Positions 5,720-7,059 of a DNA stretch of 7,059 nt are shown in pieces (position 1 is the first letter of the stretch; each line of letters begins with the position of its first letter). The notes beneath the pieces are model-generated. The model saw only the letters and a list, made by a program, of their open reading frames with translations, had not been told where the DNA came from and made no database searches. Location of the stretch: positions 1-7,059 of the forward strand of contig JAGLDI010000140.1 of the NCBI GenBank assembly GCA_023145655.1, written 5' to 3'. The stretch comes from Desulfuromusa sp. GTDB lineage: Bacteria > Desulfobacterota > Desulfuromonadia > Desulfuromonadales > Geopsychrobacteraceae. The translations under genes and the position numbers were made by a program.

Positions 5720-6751
5720 ATGCAGCGGTTTGCTTCTGGTTTGTCTCTGGTTTTGATGTTGTTATTTTCAACCACTCTCTTTGCGGCAGCCCCCCTTGCT
5801 GCCTGGCAGCCAAAATTTGATCCCAGTGGGGCAGAACATACTTACCTCCTGTCGACGGTCGGTCATCCAGCCATAGAGGGAGCAACTGTTGGCTACCGGA
5901 TTCGTGATCGGGTCTGGAAAGAGAGCGATGGTCGTCTGTATGTCGATTACCGTCCAATCTCTCAGCTGGGTGGGGAAAAGGATGTCTTAAACAAGCTGCA
6001 GATGGGTGCGGTTAATGGGATGCTCTGCTCTTCGGTTCTGGCACCGAATATTTCTCCCCGTCTCGGAATTGTCAACCTTCCATTTTTTATCGACAGTTTT
6101 GCTAAATTGGAAAAGTTTCGACAAGATGAGGACCTTTTCCGCGAGTACGGTGCAGGTGCTGATGCGAAAGGGATAATTGTTGCCGATTTTACCGGTTATG
6201 GGAGCTACGGCTGGGCAACCAGAACACCGGTCAGGACTCTGATAGAAGCCAGAGAGCAGCTATTCCGTATTGCTCAGGCTCCGGTTAATGTTGATTTCTA
6301 TAAAGCCTGGGGCCTTCAGTTTACCGTCATGCCCTGGCCCGACGTCCCGCAAGCCCTGCAAACTGGAGTGATCAGTGGTCTTGATCACACGCCAATTGTC
6401 TGCAATATCACTAAAAAATTTACCGTAGTGAAAAATTATACAAATATCAGTTATGCTCAGGGGCTCTATATTCATCTGATTAACAAGCGTTGGTTCAACC
6501 GTTTGCCAGAAGATTTACAACAGATATTGAAGCAGGCAATTAAAGAAGAGAGTCAAAAGGTTCGTGCCTTAACTGAGCAGCAACAGCATGATCAAATTGC
6601 CGCAGCTAAAGCCAGTGGAGTGGTATTCTATGACCTCTCTTCCGCTGAAAAAGCTAAATTGGTAGAACTCGCCGAGCCGGTGATACAGAAATGGGCAGAA
6701 AAGATTGGTCCCGATTATTTGAATAAAGTACGAAAGGATCTCAACGATTGA
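5720..6751 (+). CDS. TRAP transporter substrate-binding protein, DctP family
   Basis: A 343-residue periplasmic solute receptor for a tripartite ATP-independent transporter. Such proteins pass organic acids or similar solutes to a DctQM membrane pair driven by an ion gradient. Residues 1 to about 24 are a signal peptide (MQRFASGLSLVLMLLFSTTLFAA), so the mature protein begins near PLAAWQPKFD. DctP-family features are the YRPISQLGGEKDVLNKLQMG region (77-96), LGIVNLPFFID (115-125), A-P-V-N-V-D-F-Y-K-A-W-G (187-198), MPWPDVPQALQTGVISGLD (204-222) and the LPEDLQQIL helix (262-270). R183 (F-R-I-A) lies where the family usually has its carboxylate-binding arginine. After the D-G/D-H turn the usual Asn is replaced (D-H-T-P), so the ligand may differ from simple dicarboxylates. 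No dctQ or dctM lies upstream. A strong terminator ends the gene, and a paralogue follows. Confidence 0.9.
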   Translation: MQRFASGLSLVLMLLFSTTLFAAAPLAAWQPKFDPSGAEHTYLLSTVGHPAIEGATVGYRIRDRVWKESDGRLYVDYRPISQLGGEKDVLNKLQMGAVNGMLCSSVLAPNISPRLGIVNLPFFIDSFAKLEKFRQDEDLFREYGAGADAKGIIVADFTGYGSYGWATRTPVRTLIEAREQLFRIAQAPVNVDFYKAWGLQFTVMPWPDVPQALQTGVISGLDHTPIVCNITKKFTVVKNYTNISYAQGLYIHLINKRWFNRLPEDLQQILKQAIKEESQKVRALTEQQQHDQIAAAKASGVVFYDLSSAEKAKLVELAEPVIQKWAEKIGPDYLNKVRKDLND

Positions 6752-6775
6752 TTTCTCGATAAAATCATTTTCTGC

Positions 6776-6812
6776 AAAAAAGCCCGGATGAAATTTTTAT
6801 CCGGGCTTTTTT
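6776..6812 (+). terminator. Intrinsic terminator after the TRAP substrate-binding protein
   Basis: A perfect 14-base inverted repeat with a GC-rich core, AAAAAAGCCCGGAT (6776-6789) against ATCCGGGCTTTTTT (6799-6812), has a 9-base loop and ends in a run of six T. It starts 24 bases after the stop codon. The A6 tract on the other side would give a U-run in a minus-strand transcript too, so it could work in both directions. Confidence 0.92.
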
Positions 6813-6838
6813 GTTTTGCAAGAAGCTCAGATTAAAAC

Positions 6839-6867
6839 TTGACCCAGAGCAGATAAAAAGCTATCTT
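6839..6867 (+). promoter_or_regulatory. Candidate sigma70 promoter for the second TRAP receptor gene
   Basis: TTGACC (6839-6844, five of six) and TATCTT (6862-6867, four of six) are 17 bases apart, just downstream of the terminator. Transcription would start near 6874 and leave a leader of about 86 bases. A CATAAT at 6923-6928 is an alternative -10, but it lacks a matching -35. A promoter here is expected, because the terminator should block read-through from the first gene. Confidence 0.5.
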
Positions 6868-6946
6868 TCACGCATAACTACTTGATTTTATTGATAATTA
6901 ACTTTTGTTTGTGATGACGAAACATAATCTGCCATTTTACCCTGTT

Positions 6947-6953
6947 GAGGAGG
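6947..6953 (+). promoter_or_regulatory. Ribosome binding site of the second TRAP receptor gene
   Basis: GAGGAGG six bases before ATG at 6960-6962. It is a strong site and supports this start for the partial gene. Confidence 0.7.
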
Positions 6954-6959
6954 TTTCAG

Positions 6960-7059
6960 ATGAAAAAGGTTTTTGTTTTACTGTTGATGTTGGCATTGTC
7001 TCTACCGGTTACCGGGATAGCAGCCGGGAAAAAAGATCCATTGGCGGCCTGGCAGCCAA
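6960..7059 (+). CDS. Second TRAP transporter substrate-binding protein (paralogue), N-terminus only
   Basis: Only 33 codons are inside the window. They encode a signal peptide (MKKVFVLLLMLALSLPVTGIAA), with cleavage near residue 22, and then GKKDPLAAWQP. The last seven residues, P-L-A-A-W-Q-P, are identical to the mature start of the TRAP receptor at 5720-6751. The DNA there shares a 13-base identical stretch (5801-5813 and 7047-7059). It is therefore very probably a second DctP-type receptor in tandem with the first, with different signal peptides but the same mature start. It has its own candidate promoter and a good ribosome binding site, and is separated from the first gene by a terminator. 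The rest of the protein is off the window, so the paralogy rests on a short match. Confidence 0.7.
   Translation, partial: MKKVFVLLLMLALSLPVTGIAAGKKDPLAAWQP

Overview
The window looks like ordinary chromosome from a Gram-negative, moderate-GC bacterium. The likeliest source is a Desulfuromonadales-type deltaproteobacterium (Geobacter/Desulfuromonas/Pelobacter relatives). I infer this from the style of the U32 and DctP proteins, the short TrmO, the lipoproteins and the GGAG-type ribosome binding sites. No marker gene fixes the lineage, so the assignment is tentative. I see no tRNA, rRNA, CRISPR array, insertion sequence or phage gene.

Minus strand, read right to left from 5566 to 1. First come a DsbC/DsbG-like thiol:disulfide lipoprotein (5566-4853) and, 2 bp later, a large two-module U32 protein (4850-2484, TTG start) related to the RNA hydroxylases RlhA/TrhP. 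A DUF1499 lipoprotein (2386-1919) and an unrecognised small acidic protein (1758-1438) follow. A candidate promoter near 1251-1279 then precedes a compact three-gene group: a DUF4019 membrane-anchored protein (1206-760, GTG start), TrmO-type tRNA methyltransferase (748-269, 11 bp gap) and the first 77 residues of a D-2-hydroxyacid dehydrogenase (233-1, cut by the window edge).

Plus strand, right end. The 153-bp region 5567-5719 separates the disulfide-isomerase gene from a divergent TRAP transporter substrate-binding protein of the DctP type (5720-6751). That gene ends in a strong intrinsic terminator (6776-6812). A new promoter candidate (6839-6867) then precedes the start of a second, paralogous substrate-binding protein (6960 to the edge). 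Both mature proteins begin with the same P-L-A-A-W-Q-P motif, so this is a tandem pair.

Functionally there are two loose themes: envelope proteins (Dsb-like, DUF1499, DUF4019, TRAP receptors) and RNA modification (U32 hydroxylase-like, TrmO). Nothing shows they act in one pathway. I did not find a convincing new biological system. The observations most worth checking are the internal duplication in the U32 protein, the paired loss of the structural cysteines in the DsbC-like lipoprotein, and the tandem, separately promoted TRAP receptors.
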